Below, one piece after another: positions 16,309 to 24,954 of a DNA stretch of 64,000 nucleotides. A model generated the notes under the pieces. That model did no database searches and had not been told where the DNA came from. It saw nothing but the letters and a program-made list of their open reading frames with translations. Source of the stretch: AP-15 sp036500965 (GTDB lineage: Bacteria > Pseudomonadota > Alphaproteobacteria > ATCC43930 > CGMCC-115725); the NCBI GenBank assembly GCA_036500965.1, contig DASYBC010000054.1:61603-125602 (forward strand). The letters run 5' to 3'. The first letter of the stretch is position 1; each line of letters opens with the position of its first letter. A program made the position numbers and the translations under genes.

Positions 16309-16914
16309 TTAAAGCGCGCGCCGGGCTTTCAGCGCCGCGGTCAGGGTGCCGTCGTCGAGGTAATCGAGCTCGCCGCCGATCGGGACGCCCTGGGCAAGCC
16401 GCGACAGCCTGACGCCGGTCCCGGCCACGCGGTCGGCGAGGTAATGCGCGGTGGTCTGGCCTTCGACGGTCGCGTTCAGCGCCAGGATCACCTCCTGGCC
16501 GGGGCTCAACCGCGCGACCAGCCGGTCGATCGACAGGTCCTCGGGACCGACGCCGTCGAGCGCCGACAGGGTCCCGCCCAGCACGTGATAGCGGCCGTGA
16601 AAGGCGCCGGTGCGCTCGAGCGCCCAGAGGTCGGCCAAATCCTCGACGACACAGATGGCTCCGTCGTCACGCTCCGGGTCGCGGCAGATCGCGCACGGCT
16701 CGATCGTGTCGAGATTGCCGCAAACCGCGCACGGCCGGACCGCCTCCGCCGCCTTCGCCAGCGCCAAAGCCAGCGGCGTCAGCAGGCTCTCGCGCCGCTT
16801 GATCAGGTGCAATGCCGCCCGCCGCGCCGAGCGGGGCCCGAGCCCCGGCAATTTGGCGAGCAGCTGGATCAGGGTTTCAAGCTCGGTCAAAGGCCGACGC
16901 CGATTGGCAATCAA
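16309..16914 (-). CDS. recR: Recombination mediator RecR
   Basis: A 201-residue protein with the family domains in order: helix-hairpin-helix (LAKLPGLGPRSARRAALHL), C4 zinc finger (CAVCGNLDTIEPCAIC), and a Toprim domain (ICVVEDLADLWALE ... LALNATVEGQTTAHYLADR). With RecO and RecF it loads RecA at single-stranded gaps. It is the last gene of dnaX-ybaB-recR, a highly conserved order. The ATG is 34 bases after ybaB. Confidence 0.97.
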   Translation of the reverse strand: MIANRRRPLTELETLIQLLAKLPGLGPRSARRAALHLIKRRESLLTPLALALAKAAEAVRPCAVCGNLDTIEPCAICRDPERDDGAICVVEDLADLWALERTGAFHGRYHVLGGTLSALDGVGPEDLSIDRLVARLSPGQEVILALNATVEGQTTAHYLADRVAGTGVRLSRLAQGVPIGGELDYLDDGTLTAALKARRAL

Positions 16915-16948
16915 GCGCTCCCCGAATTTCCCTCGCCGACGCGCGCGA

Positions 16949-17269
16949 TCAGAACGGCAGCTTCATCCCGGGCAAGGACAACCCGCCGGTCAACTTTTGC
17001 ATTTCCTCTTCCGCATAAGCCGAAACCTTGTGGCGGGCATCGCTGAAAGCGGCGACGATCAGATCTTCGAGAACCTCGACCTCCGCCGGGTCGAGCAGCG
17101 CCTTGTCGATCTTGAGCCGCTTCACATCGCTCTTGCCATTGAGGGTCAGCTCGACCATGCCGCCGCCGGCGACGCCCGTCATCTCGACAGCTTCGAGCTG
17201 AGCCTGCATCTCGGCCATCTTCTCCTGCATCGCCTGCGCCTGCTTCATCAGCTGGCCGATATTTTTCAT
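16949..17269 (-). CDS. YbaB/EbfC nucleoid-associated protein
   Basis: A 106-residue protein: MKNIGQLMKQAQAMQEKM, a long N-terminal helix, then the conserved GGGMVELTLNGKSDVKRLKID strand region and a C-terminal helix. EbfC-type proteins are dimers that bind DNA as tweezers. It lies two bases downstream of dnaX and before recR, the standard arrangement, and is almost certainly translated from the dnaX message. Confidence 0.96.
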   Translation of the reverse strand: MKNIGQLMKQAQAMQEKMAEMQAQLEAVEMTGVAGGGMVELTLNGKSDVKRLKIDKALLDPAEVEVLEDLIVAAFSDARHKVSAYAEEEMQKLTGGLSLPGMKLPF

Positions 17270-17271
17270 GG

Positions 17272-19074
17272 CTATTCCTCTTCGGTCTCCGGTTCGTCGC
17301 CCTCGCTGTTTTCGCTCTCGGCAGCCTCGGTCTCGGCGGCTGGGGCGAAGCGTTCGCGGATCGCGGCGATGGTCGCGCCCGGGAACGTTTCAAGCACCGC
17401 CTGGACCAACGGGTGGCCGGCGACCTCGTTCCGCAGCTCGCGGTCGCGGCGCTGCTCCTGTTGCAGCAGAGTGGGCGCGCCCTCGGCCTCGGAAACAGCG
17501 ATCAGCCAGCGCATTCCGGTCCACTCGCCAAGCAGCTGGCCGAGCCGGTTGGCGAGGTTGCGCGGCGCGCCGTCGGCCGCGCGGAACTCGATCCGGCCCG
17601 GCTCGAAATGGACGAGATGGCAATACGAGGCAAGCTGTGAGCGCAGCACCGCCTCGCGCCGCCGATCGAACAGCGCCAGGATTTCGCCAAAGCTCTGCGG
17701 CATCGGCTCGTAATCGAGGGCGGGCGCGGGCGCGCGCGTGACCGGCTCGGCGCCGGGTTCGCCATCGGCGAGCGGCGCCCGGACGGCATTGCCCGCCAGC
17801 GGCGGCGCCCCCGCAACCGGCGCCCCCGAATGCTGTTGTCGCGGCAGCGCCGCAGACCCGGGCGGGTGCATTGCCCCGGCGGCGGGGCCATTGCCTGCAG
17901 CGCCGCTCGCGAGGCCGCCGGAGAGCGCACGCACGAGTTCGGCCGGGGCCGGCAGATCGGCGACATAGGCGAGGCGCACCAGCACCATCTGCGCCGCCTG
18001 GATCGGCGAGGGCGCGGCCTGCACCTCGCCCAGCCCCTTCAGCAGCATCTGCCACAGCCGCGCCAGCGCCGGCATTGTCAGCGCGTCGGCGAGCGGGCGG
18101 GCGCGTTCGCGGTCGCCCTCGGCGATCGGGTCGCCGGCGCCAGCCTCGGGCGCCAGCTTGAGCCGGGTCAGAAAATGCCCGAGATCGAGCAGATCCTGCA
18201 GCACCAAGAGCGGGTCGGCGCCTTCGGCATGGAGCCGGTCGAGCCGGGCCAGCGCCGCCGCCGCCTCGCCGTGCAGCACCTCCTCCAACAGCTCGAAGAT
18301 CTGGCCGCGATCGGCGACGCCGAGCATGTCGCGCACCGCCGTTTGCGTCAGCCGCCCGTCGGCGAGCGCTATCGCCTGGTCGAGCAACGAGAGCCCGTCG
18401 CGCACCGAGCCGTCGGCGGCGCGCGCGATCAGCGCCAATGCCTCGGGCTCGGCCTCGACCATCTCGGCCGCAGCCACCTTGCGGTAATGCTCCAGCAACA
18501 GCTCGACCGGCACCCGGCGCAGCGCAAAGCGCTGGCAGCGCGACAGCACGGTTACCGGCACTTTGTGGATTTCGGTCGTCGCCAGCACGAAGACCGTGGC
18601 CGGCGGCGGCTCTTCGAGCGTCTTTAAGAGCGCGTCGAAGGCCTGCTTCGAGAGCATGTGCACTTCGTCGATGATATAGACCTTGGAGCGCGCCGAGACC
18701 GGCCGGTAGCGCACCCCGTCCGTCAGATCGCGGATCTCGTTGACCCCCGCATGCGAGGCCGCGTCCATCTCGATCACATCGACGTGGCGGTCCAGGGCGA
18801 TGTCGCGGCAATGCACGCACTCGCCGCACGGCTCGATCGTCGGCCCGCCGGCGCCATCGCGGCCGACGCAATTCAAGGCGCGGGCGATGATCCGCGCGGT
18901 CGTGGTCTTGCCGACCCCGCGCACGCCGGTCAGCATGAAGGCGTGCGCCACCCGGCCGCCCGCGATCGCGTTCGACAGGGTGCGCACCATCGCCTCCTGC
19001 CCGATCAGCTCGGCGAAGCTCTGCGGCCGGTATTTGCGGGCGAGAACGCGATAGGCGTTCGCCGGATCGCTCAT
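17272..19074 (-). CDS. dnaX: DNA polymerase III subunits gamma and tau
   Basis: A 600-residue clamp-loader subunit. Walker A is GVRGVGKTT (about residues 51-59), a zinc-binding cysteine set follows (ending CGECVHC), then the Walker B box IIDEVHML and the sensor SRC (VLSRCQRF). Domain III and an Ala/Pro-rich linker (about residues 380-450) lead to the tau C-terminus that contacts the polymerase alpha subunit and ends in a strongly acidic tail. I did not find a clear slippery A-run of the E. coli type for making a separate gamma protein. It begins 20 bases after the SRP RNA gene. Confidence 0.97.
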   Translation of the reverse strand: MSDPANAYRVLARKYRPQSFAELIGQEAMVRTLSNAIAGGRVAHAFMLTGVRGVGKTTTARIIARALNCVGRDGAGGPTIEPCGECVHCRDIALDRHVDVIEMDAASHAGVNEIRDLTDGVRYRPVSARSKVYIIDEVHMLSKQAFDALLKTLEEPPPATVFVLATTEIHKVPVTVLSRCQRFALRRVPVELLLEHYRKVAAAEMVEAEPEALALIARAADGSVRDGLSLLDQAIALADGRLTQTAVRDMLGVADRGQIFELLEEVLHGEAAAALARLDRLHAEGADPLLVLQDLLDLGHFLTRLKLAPEAGAGDPIAEGDRERARPLADALTMPALARLWQMLLKGLGEVQAAPSPIQAAQMVLVRLAYVADLPAPAELVRALSGGLASGAAGNGPAAGAMHPPGSAALPRQQHSGAPVAGAPPLAGNAVRAPLADGEPGAEPVTRAPAPALDYEPMPQSFGEILALFDRRREAVLRSQLASYCHLVHFEPGRIEFRAADGAPRNLANRLGQLLGEWTGMRWLIAVSEAEGAPTLLQQEQRRDRELRNEVAGHPLVQAVLETFPGATIAAIRERFAPAAETEAAESENSEGDEPETEEE

Positions 19075-19094
19075 CTTCGAAAACCGAGGGTCGC

Positions 19095-19200
19095 GGGTGG
19101 GAGACCGGGTGAACGACCCAGGCCGGCACTCGTTACGGCTGCTTCCTTCCGGACCTGACCGGGTTGGCGAGAGGCCTGTCCGCCTCCGGGCTCCCGCCCC
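19095..19200 (-). ncRNA. ffs: Bacterial small SRP RNA (4.5S)
   Basis: On the minus strand the sequence holds the invariant SRP helix 8 core: GGTCAGGTCCGGAAGGAAGCAGCC, split here as GGTCAGGTCCGG then AAGGAAGCAGCC (about 19139-19161). The 5' end GGGCGGGAGCCCGG pairs with the 3' end near 19095-19105, which ends in GTCTCCCACCC, closing the long hairpin. The length of about 105 nucleotides suits the short proteobacterial form. The RNA binds Ffh to direct membrane proteins to FtsY. Its position immediately upstream of dnaX is conserved in alphaproteobacteria. End points are inferred from pairing and may be off by a few bases. Confidence 0.93.
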
Positions 19201-19202
19201 AC

Positions 19203-19231
19203 TATATCAGCTGTCGCCGATCGGAGGGCAA
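19203..19231 (-). promoter_or_regulatory. Probable sigma-70 promoter of ffs
   Basis: On the minus strand TTGCCC (-35, 19226-19231) and GATATA (-10, 19203-19208) are separated by 17 bases, and the -10 ends a few bases before the first paired G of the SRP RNA. Placement and spacing fit a housekeeping promoter for ffs that may also serve dnaX. Confidence 0.55.
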
Positions 19232-19331
19232 GCGTCGCGGCGCCGGCTGGCCGAGACCCCCGCCCGTGGCCCGGATGACCCTCGTCCCGGCACACGCGGC
19301 GGCGGCAGGCGCGCCGCGAGCGCTCGGATGT

Positions 19332-20534
19332 TCAGGGCCCGCCGTTGCCATGCGCCGCAGCCCGATGCGAATGGTCGTGCCGGGCATAGTGCTGGCGCAG
19401 CAGGTCCTTGCCGTAATCATTGCCGTTGGGCGTGCGCACGACGGTGTGGATGTGGTCGCGTGAGGGTTTGTCGTTGTCGTACATGATCCCCGATTGATGA
19501 TCGAACTCGACCAGGATCACCGGGCTCAGGATGCGATAGTAGAACGGGCTCGCATCGTCGAACGCGCCGATCCAGGCAAAGCGGGTCTCGTCCAGGTGGC
19601 GCTTGGCCTCGGCCCAGCGGATTTCGGCGTGGCCCGGGCGAATGCGGCCGGTATAGGTCGCGAGCAGCGCTTCGAGACGGTCGCGACCCTCCGGCGGAAG
19701 CTCGTCGTAACAGATCCCTGCCGGGTCGATCCGCCGGTTGTCGTTGAATGCGGCGGTCAAGAGCTCCGAGGGCAGATCTTTGCCGATCGTCGCCCGTTGC
19801 CGCTCCTCGGCCGAGAGCGAGCGCATCAGCGCGTAGCCCCGCTCCTCCTCGGCGGCGAAGACGCGGGTGCCCTGGTATTTGCCGAAGCGCGCCAGCACCG
19901 GCTCCGAACCCATGAAATTGGGGGTCAGCACCAGCTGATCGCCGAGCACGAAGCAATTGAGGTTCAGGTGATGGCCGTCGATCTGCCAGCCCCACGGCTC
20001 GCCCGGCGACGGCGTGCCAAAGAGGCTCACCCAATAGAGCCATTCGCCGTATTCCTCGGGCTTGCCGGTGATTTCGAGCGCGTGCTCGTTGAGCCGCATC
20101 ACATCGCGCGCCAATTGGTAACCGGCAGCGCTCAGGCTTTCCCGCATCAGCGCCACCGCAGCCTGGCGCGGGTCATGGCCGAGGTCGGCGAGGCAGATGC
20201 CGTGGCGCATCAGCCAGGGATGAATGTTCGACCATTTACGCCAGGCCTCGTCGTCGATCGCGAAGCTCGCCGCCTTGCGCTGCTCGGCGGTCAGCGCCGC
20301 CAGAAATGACCGCGCTGTCTCGACGAGCGGGGCGAGCGAGACGCCGGTCTTGCCGAGCGCGAACAGCCCCGGCGCCGCCATCTCGCTCCCGACGGCGATG
20401 CCGCGGAACGGCTCGGCGAGACCGGCCTTGGCCCGGTCGAGCATCGGCTGCATCCTCGGCGGCAGCTCGAATGGCCGGGCCGCCGGCGTCGGCGGCCGCT
20501 CCCGCAAGCCGAAATGGGCGGACTCTCCTGCCAT
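19332..20534 (-). CDS. DUF3500 protein
   Basis: A 400-residue protein of the DUF3500 family, recognised by EPWGWQIDGHHLNLNC followed by a PNFMGSEP segment, and near the C-terminus by DHIHTVVRTPNGNDYG. Many His and Asp residues in these conserved blocks (GHHLNLN, RDHIHT, HYARHDHSH) suggest a metal-binding enzyme, but no reaction is established for the family. No signal peptide is seen. It is the third gene of a minus-strand unit after a Rieske oxygenase and a PPOX-fold protein, which suggests a part in breaking down a ring compound or similar substrate. Confidence 0.88.
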   Translation of the reverse strand: MAGESAHFGLRERPPTPAARPFELPPRMQPMLDRAKAGLAEPFRGIAVGSEMAAPGLFALGKTGVSLAPLVETARSFLAALTAEQRKAASFAIDDEAWRKWSNIHPWLMRHGICLADLGHDPRQAAVALMRESLSAAGYQLARDVMRLNEHALEITGKPEEYGEWLYWVSLFGTPSPGEPWGWQIDGHHLNLNCFVLGDQLVLTPNFMGSEPVLARFGKYQGTRVFAAEEERGYALMRSLSAEERQRATIGKDLPSELLTAAFNDNRRIDPAGICYDELPPEGRDRLEALLATYTGRIRPGHAEIRWAEAKRHLDETRFAWIGAFDDASPFYYRILSPVILVEFDHQSGIMYDNDKPSRDHIHTVVRTPNGNDYGKDLLRQHYARHDHSHRAAAHGNGGP

Positions 20535-20593
20535 GCCCGGCCTCCTTCGGATCTCCTGATCGCCTCAGAAATGGGCCTGCAAGCGACCGGCTT

Positions 20594-21064
20594 TCAATAT
20601 CGTCCGCCGAGCTTCCTGTGGTCCCAGCTCATGGTTTTATGCGGGGTGACTTTGAGGACGACGCGTTTCGGGGCGCTGTCGAGCGAGCCGCGGCGCCCGC
20701 TCTGCGCGCTGCTGCGCCGGTGGTCCATGACCCGGCGCACGGTCTCAACATCGTCGATGATCTCGCAGGTGCCGCGCACCATGACGCCCTTCAACTCGGC
20801 ATAGCTGGCGCCGGTCTCGACCATCAGCCCGACCTTCGGGTTGCGGCGGACGTTCAAGACCTTCTGCGCCTTGGCGTAGGAGGTCATGTAAAAGGCGCCG
20901 TCCTCGACATAGAACCCCATCGCCACGACATGCGGGAAGCCGTTCGGGTCGATCGTGGCGAGCGCGCATTTCGGGTTGTCGCGCAGAAACGCCGCCTCTT
21001 CCTCGGGATCGAGGCGGATCTGCCGGCGGCGCGGGGCCGGCGCCTCGGTTGCGCGCTCGTTCAT
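20594..21064 (-). CDS. PPOX-fold (pyridoxamine phosphate oxidase-like) protein
   Basis: A protein of 156 residues starting MNERATEAPAPRRR. The flavin-binding split barrel is indicated by FLRDNPKCALATIDPNGFPHVVAMGF, by VLNVRRNPKVGLMVE and by MVRGTCEIIDD. Members bind FMN or F420 and reduce or oxidise small molecules; the cofactor cannot be told from sequence by eye. It starts five bases after the stop of the Rieske oxygenase gene and is followed 59 bases later by DUF3500, so the three form an operon. Confidence 0.85.
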   Translation of the reverse strand: MNERATEAPAPRRRQIRLDPEEEAAFLRDNPKCALATIDPNGFPHVVAMGFYVEDGAFYMTSYAKAQKVLNVRRNPKVGLMVETGASYAELKGVMVRGTCEIIDDVETVRRVMDHRRSSAQSGRRGSLDSAPKRVVLKVTPHKTMSWDHRKLGGRY

Positions 21065-21069
21065 CGTCG

Positions 21070-22344
21070 TCACACCGTTTGCAGGATTTCTTCCCGCGCC
21101 AGCCCTTCGCTCACCGATGCGCGCCAATCGGCGGCCCGCGGCACGATGGTTTCGGCGGCGCGCAGCCGGTAATAGCTCGGTTTGACGCCAGCCGGGGTGC
21201 CGCCCTCCTGGGCGGTGTTGACCGCCTGGCGCAACAGCCGGCGCAACTGGATGATCGCCTTGTCGGCCGGTCCCAAATGCTCCTTCGAGCGGTCGACGAT
21301 GCGGCCCATGGTTTCCTGGATCGCGCGGTCCTGCACGTTGACGCCGTCGATGCCGGTGAAGCTGAGCGTCTTCTGCACCGCGCGGTCGATCAGATAGTTG
21401 TTGCCGCGGTTGGCCTTCGACCGGAACGTCGTCTGGTCGACATGCAGCGGCCCGTTGCCGATGCCGCGCTCGAGGCGGTCCTCGTCGCCGAGCGGCTCGT
21501 CGGTGACGCTGTAGGCCCAGTTGTAAACCATCGTGTTGTCGTCGTCGATCGGGACCCAGATGTGCCCAGCATCGACCGGGTTGCCGCGCTCCGAGCGCGA
21601 GGCGCGGATCTGGTGGAACGGCAGGATGTAATGGTAGGTGCGGATGTGCTGCTCGTCGTCGCCGAGCGCCCGGATGCCGGCATATTGGTAGCCGTATTCG
21701 GTCAGATCGACGGTGATGCTCGGCGCCTTGGCACGGACATAGGCGCTCGACGGGCTGATCCCGCCGCGGCCGGCGTCGTCCCGTAAGAGCCGGTGCATGA
21801 TCGGCGCGTGCGAAGTGTCGAGCCCGCCCTCGAGCGCCTGCAGCCAGTTGCACTCCTGGATCACTTTCGAGACGTGGCGATGGGTCTCGGGCGCCTGGGT
21901 CCAGGCGAATTTCGGCGCCGGCGGAGTGCGCTCGGGCGGCCCCATATAGGTCCAGATCACCCCGCCCAGCTCGACCGTGGGGTATGCCTTCAGGTGGACC
22001 TTGTGGCAGAACGGCTCGGGCTCGTTAATCTGCTCGACACAGCTGCCGTCGACGGCGAACTTCCAGCCGTGGTAGACACAGCGCAGCCCGCCCTCTTCGT
22101 TGCGTCCGAACCACAGCGACGCGCGGCGATGCGGGCAATATTCATCGACGAGCCCGATCCGGCCGTCGCTGTCGCGAAAGGCCACGAGGTCCTCACCGAG
22201 AAGGCGCACCCGCACCGGCGGCCCGTCGGGCTCGGCAAGCTCGCGCGCCAGCAAGGCCGGGACCCAATAGCGCCGCAGGGTGCCGCCCATCGCCGTGTCC
22301 TCGCCAACCCGGGTCAAAAGCTCGTTTTCCTCGCGTGGCAGCAT
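21070..22344 (-). CDS. Rieske non-heme iron oxygenase, alpha subunit
   Basis: A protein of 424 residues starting MLPREENELLTRVGED. The Rieske [2Fe-2S] ligands are in CPHR and, 17 residues on, CVYHGWKF. The mononuclear iron site begins with the histidine of LDTSHAPIMH, preceded by EGGLD. The style is that of phthalate 4,5-dioxygenase or vanillate O-demethylase type oxygenases. It needs a reductase that is not adjacent. The ATG was chosen because upstream codons are not family-like. It heads the operon with the PPOX-fold and DUF3500 genes. Confidence 0.9.
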   Translation of the reverse strand: MLPREENELLTRVGEDTAMGGTLRRYWVPALLARELAEPDGPPVRVRLLGEDLVAFRDSDGRIGLVDEYCPHRRASLWFGRNEEGGLRCVYHGWKFAVDGSCVEQINEPEPFCHKVHLKAYPTVELGGVIWTYMGPPERTPPAPKFAWTQAPETHRHVSKVIQECNWLQALEGGLDTSHAPIMHRLLRDDAGRGGISPSSAYVRAKAPSITVDLTEYGYQYAGIRALGDDEQHIRTYHYILPFHQIRASRSERGNPVDAGHIWVPIDDDNTMVYNWAYSVTDEPLGDEDRLERGIGNGPLHVDQTTFRSKANRGNNYLIDRAVQKTLSFTGIDGVNVQDRAIQETMGRIVDRSKEHLGPADKAIIQLRRLLRQAVNTAQEGGTPAGVKPSYYRLRAAETIVPRAADWRASVSEGLAREEILQTV

Positions 22345-23072
22345 CGCCCAATCTCCCGCTGGTTCGCGACGAGTCTCGATTGAGCAACCCCTCCCGTCAA
22401 GCCGATCGGGCGGCGGCATCGAGCGCCCAGCGAGGTTTTCCGGTGCGGCCGTCCGTGACGGGGCGATCAGCGGCAGAGGTGCCGGATTTTTTTACAAAGA
22501 GCAGCGGAAATCCGGTCGGGGTTTGGCCGGCGCGTCGAACCATCGCGCCGGCGCGCCGCTATCCGGGATCTGCCCCGGATTCCAAAGGGGTGCGCAGCGC
22601 CGGCCCCAAAAATGACACGAGCCTCTAGCCGGCCGGCTGAGGGAATTCGCAACGTTTCGCCGGTAAGTTAGAGAATTCGGCTCCACATGTCGGAATTCTT
22701 GACATCATGCTTGGGATTGCTCGTCGGGCTCGATCCCGGTCGCAGGATTATCAGCGTCCCATTAAAGACGCCTGCTCGTACGGTATTGGCTCCTCGGGGT
22801 GTCGAACCGCTAGTTTCGCGATCAAGACGCAGAGAAATTTATTCTCTGTTTACACACAATGGATCAGACCTTCGAGACATCTCGTTGCATCGTTCGGTTC
22901 GCTCTGACACATGAAAACCACGAGTATTGCTGGGAACGACTAGCCGTTATGCGCCGGAACCGGAAGACGGTTCGGGCATCCCGGCAAAAAATCTGTCGGG
23001 TTCCTTGACAACCGTTGCGCTCGGCGAACCGCGTTAACCATTTACGTTGCCCCTACCCAAAGGGTTAGCCCG
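22345..23072. other. Long intergenic region
   Basis: No convincing gene in about 730 bases. It should hold the promoter of the Rieske operon on its left side. The base composition falls in the right half, with more A/T than the flanking genes. A tRNA-like 3' fragment near 22790-22815 (T-loop-like GGTTCGA on the minus strand) lacks a matching acceptor arm. A perfect hairpin is listed separately. Short open frames here lack family features and ribosome binding sites. Confidence 0.5.
22830..22848. repeat. Perfect inverted repeat, 7-base stem
   Basis: CAGAGAA and TTCTCTG are separated by ATTTA. On the plus strand TTT follows the stem, so a weak terminator is possible; a regulator site is the alternative. 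No gene ends just upstream of it. Confidence 0.4.
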
Positions 23073-23089
23073 TTGGCACGCGCCTTGCG
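23073..23089 (+). promoter_or_regulatory. Sigma-54 (RpoN) promoter
   Basis: TTGGCACGCGCCTTGCG matches the consensus YTGGCACGNNNNTTGCW at every fixed position except the last base (G for A/T), with the correct spacing between the -24 GG and the -12 GC. Transcription would begin near 23100, giving a leader of about 65 bases before the PEP-CTERM gene. Sigma-54 promoters need an enhancer-binding activator; PEP-CTERM genes in many genomes are tied to the PrsK/PrsR two-component pair with RpoN. Activator sites should lie in the 150 bases to the left. Confidence 0.85.
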
Positions 23090-23164
23090 TCAGGCTAGAC
23101 AGCGCCGTGGTCGCCGCCGATCTTCGTCGGTCATGCCAGGCGAATGCGCTAGAAGGAGAGATTC

Positions 23165-23737
23165 ATGCGGAAGTGCTCATCGGCCTTGGTTTTGGGGGCC
23201 GTCATATTGCTGGGGGCGCTTAGCTCCCCAGCGTCAGCAGACATCATCACCCTCGGGCCTAGCTCTCCGATCGACAGCACGATAACCGGGATCGGAACCG
23301 TGAGCTTCACGCCCACACCGGCCACCGAAATCTTGCAGGTGACGGACCCGCAATATACCGCCGACTTTCCCAACCAAGACCCGACAACCGTTGCCTCTGG
23401 CATCGCGACCGTGTTCAGCGTACCGACGCCGAGTCTTACGTTGGATGATGAGGGCCCGATTCCCGCGTCCTATACTCAGAGCGTGCCGCTCGGATTTAAT
23501 TATGCGGCGATTCATAATGATACCGGTGAACTTATTTTCTTTTATTCGACCTCTGAGACCAGCTTTACGCTCGACGGCTCGAACCAATTGAGCAATGCCC
23601 GCTTCTATGCCTGCGCTGCAGGCACCGCTGGCTGCTCCTCCGGGCCGCCGCTTGTTCCCGAGCCGAGCGCGCTGGCGCTGGTCGGTACCGCGCTAGTGAT
23701 CTTCGGCTTCGCATGGCGGCGCCGCAGATCGGTCTGA
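23165..23737 (+). CDS. PEP-CTERM sorted exoprotein
   Basis: A 190-residue secreted protein. The N-terminal signal peptide MRKCSSALVLGAVILLGALSS precedes a Ser/Thr-rich beta-type body. The C-terminus VPEPSALALVGTALVIFGFAW followed by RRRRS is a textbook PEP-CTERM signal: the PEP motif, a hydrophobic helix and a basic tail, which is cut by an exosortase (EpsH/XrtA type). Two cysteine pairs near the end (YACAAGTAGC) may form a disulfide. GAAGGAGAG precedes the ATG. No exosortase is in the window. The sigma-54 promoter and a strong hairpin after the stop make it a single-gene unit. Such proteins are usually linked to exopolysaccharide and biofilm matrix. Confidence 0.9.
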   Translation: MRKCSSALVLGAVILLGALSSPASADIITLGPSSPIDSTITGIGTVSFTPTPATEILQVTDPQYTADFPNQDPTTVASGIATVFSVPTPSLTLDDEGPIPASYTQSVPLGFNYAAIHNDTGELIFFYSTSETSFTLDGSNQLSNARFYACAAGTAGCSSGPPLVPEPSALALVGTALVIFGFAWRRRRSV

Positions 23738-23752
23738 AGCACCCCTACTCTG

Positions 23753-23796
23753 CCCAACGCAGGGCGCGGCCTTTCGGTCGCGCCCTTTGCGTTGGG
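23753..23796. terminator. Strong hairpin between convergent genes
   Basis: CCCAACGCA then GGGCGCG pair with CGCGCCC then TGCGTTGGG, with only a two-base bulge and a ten-base loop. No T-run follows on either strand, but the stem of about 16 pairs lies exactly between two convergent genes and probably stops transcription from both sides. Confidence 0.75.
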
Positions 23797-23829
23797 GGCG
23801 GTCCGGGTGGCTGTTGATCGACCTTCGGC

Positions 23830-24954
23830 TCAGCCGCACTTCTTTGCATTGCCGTGGCAGGTTGCCTTGGCGGGCGAGCTGACGGTCACCGTGGCCATCG
23901 CCGTTGCCGGGTCCCCGCTCGCGGTGCAGGTGACCGAAAACGACGTCGTCACACTGGGCGAGACGGGGGCGGAGCCCGAAATCCCCGACGCGGTGAAGCC
24001 CTGGCCGGTGCAGGACGCGGCGTTGCTCGAGCTCCACGACAGGGTCGAGGACTGGCCGGCACTGATCGATTTGGGGCTGGCCGAAAGCGAGGCGGTGACC
24101 ACTGGCGGCGGGGTCGTGAACGAGCCCGCGGTGCACGGCGTCAAGCTCGCTCCGCCCGCGCCCCAGCAGGTGCTGAACACGTCGCCGTTCGTCGGCGCGG
24201 ACGGGTTCGAAGTCTGGCCCCACTGGTCGAGCGCGATGATGCCGTTCGTCGCCAGCGACAGGTTCGGGTTGGCGCCGTTGGCCTCGACCGGATCGTAGGT
24301 CGCCTGGTCGTAATCGGCGAGCGGCAGGAAACCGTTGTCGTATGGCGGCTCGGTGATCCACTCGGCCGACGCCATGCTGGATTGGTATTGGAAGCTCTGC
24401 GTCCAGGCCGCCCCGGTTGTGTCGTCGGACAGGATCAGCTGCCAGGTTTGCGGCTGGGCCGGCGAGCAGTTAGCGGTGCATGCGAGCGACGCGGTGACGA
24501 TATCGCCCGGCTTCACCGTCAACCCGGCGGCCTCGCTGACCGCGGGGTAGAGCTCGTACCAGGTGTAGAAGGACGTGACGCCGGCGGTCGACACCACCGA
24601 CTCGGTGCCGAGCTGGATCAGCGTCGCATCGCCGTCGCCGCCAACTCCGACCCAGTTGAACACATACTCATAGCCGTAGGGGGTTTGCCCGCCGTCATAG
24701 GTAACGTTGGGGACCTGCCAGGTCGCCGACGCGCTGGTATAGGGCGCGGCGGCGGTGACCGCGTATCCTGACCAGCTCGACGTGGCAATCGTGCCGCGCA
24801 GCCGCCTGAAGGTGCCGTCGGCGTTGCGGTAGGGCTGCATCGGCGGGTGCCGGAAACCGTCCGAAGGATGCGCGGGCTGGGCGATGGTCGGCGAAATGGT
24901 CAGGGCAGCAGCCAGAGCGGCTGCAGCGCCGCTCAGAAAAAGGTTCGGCTTCAT
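23830..24954 (-). CDS. Secreted G1-family (eqolisin) glutamic peptidase
   Basis: A protein of 374 residues starting MKPNLFLSGAAAALAAAL, a signal peptide ending near residue 26. The G1 domain is recognised by SSWSGYAV, ATWQVPNV, VFNWVGVGG, IQLGTES (catalytic Gln Q114), FYTWYELYP and SAEWITEPP (catalytic Glu E198, or E202). The last 75 residues form a second beta domain with the pattern of Ig/PKD-like modules (SISAGQSSTLSWSSSNAASC ... SFSVTCTASG) and two Cys pairs. It should act as an acid peptidase outside the cell. GAGG before the ATG supports the start. It converges on the PEP-CTERM gene. Confidence 0.85.
   Translation of the reverse strand: MKPNLFLSGAAAALAAALTISPTIAQPAHPSDGFRHPPMQPYRNADGTFRRLRGTIATSSWSGYAVTAAAPYTSASATWQVPNVTYDGGQTPYGYEYVFNWVGVGGDGDATLIQLGTESVVSTAGVTSFYTWYELYPAVSEAAGLTVKPGDIVTASLACTANCSPAQPQTWQLILSDDTTGAAWTQSFQYQSSMASAEWITEPPYDNGFLPLADYDQATYDPVEANGANPNLSLATNGIIALDQWGQTSNPSAPTNGDVFSTCWGAGGASLTPCTAGSFTTPPPVVTASLSASPKSISAGQSSTLSWSSSNAASCTGQGFTASGISGSAPVSPSVTTSFSVTCTASGDPATAMATVTVSSPAKATCHGNAKKCG

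Noticed and set aside
22780..22860. tRNA gene on the minus strand
   Set aside because: A T-loop-like GGTTCGA is followed by GAGGAGCCA, but the T-stem does not pair and no complementary 5' acceptor strand is present.
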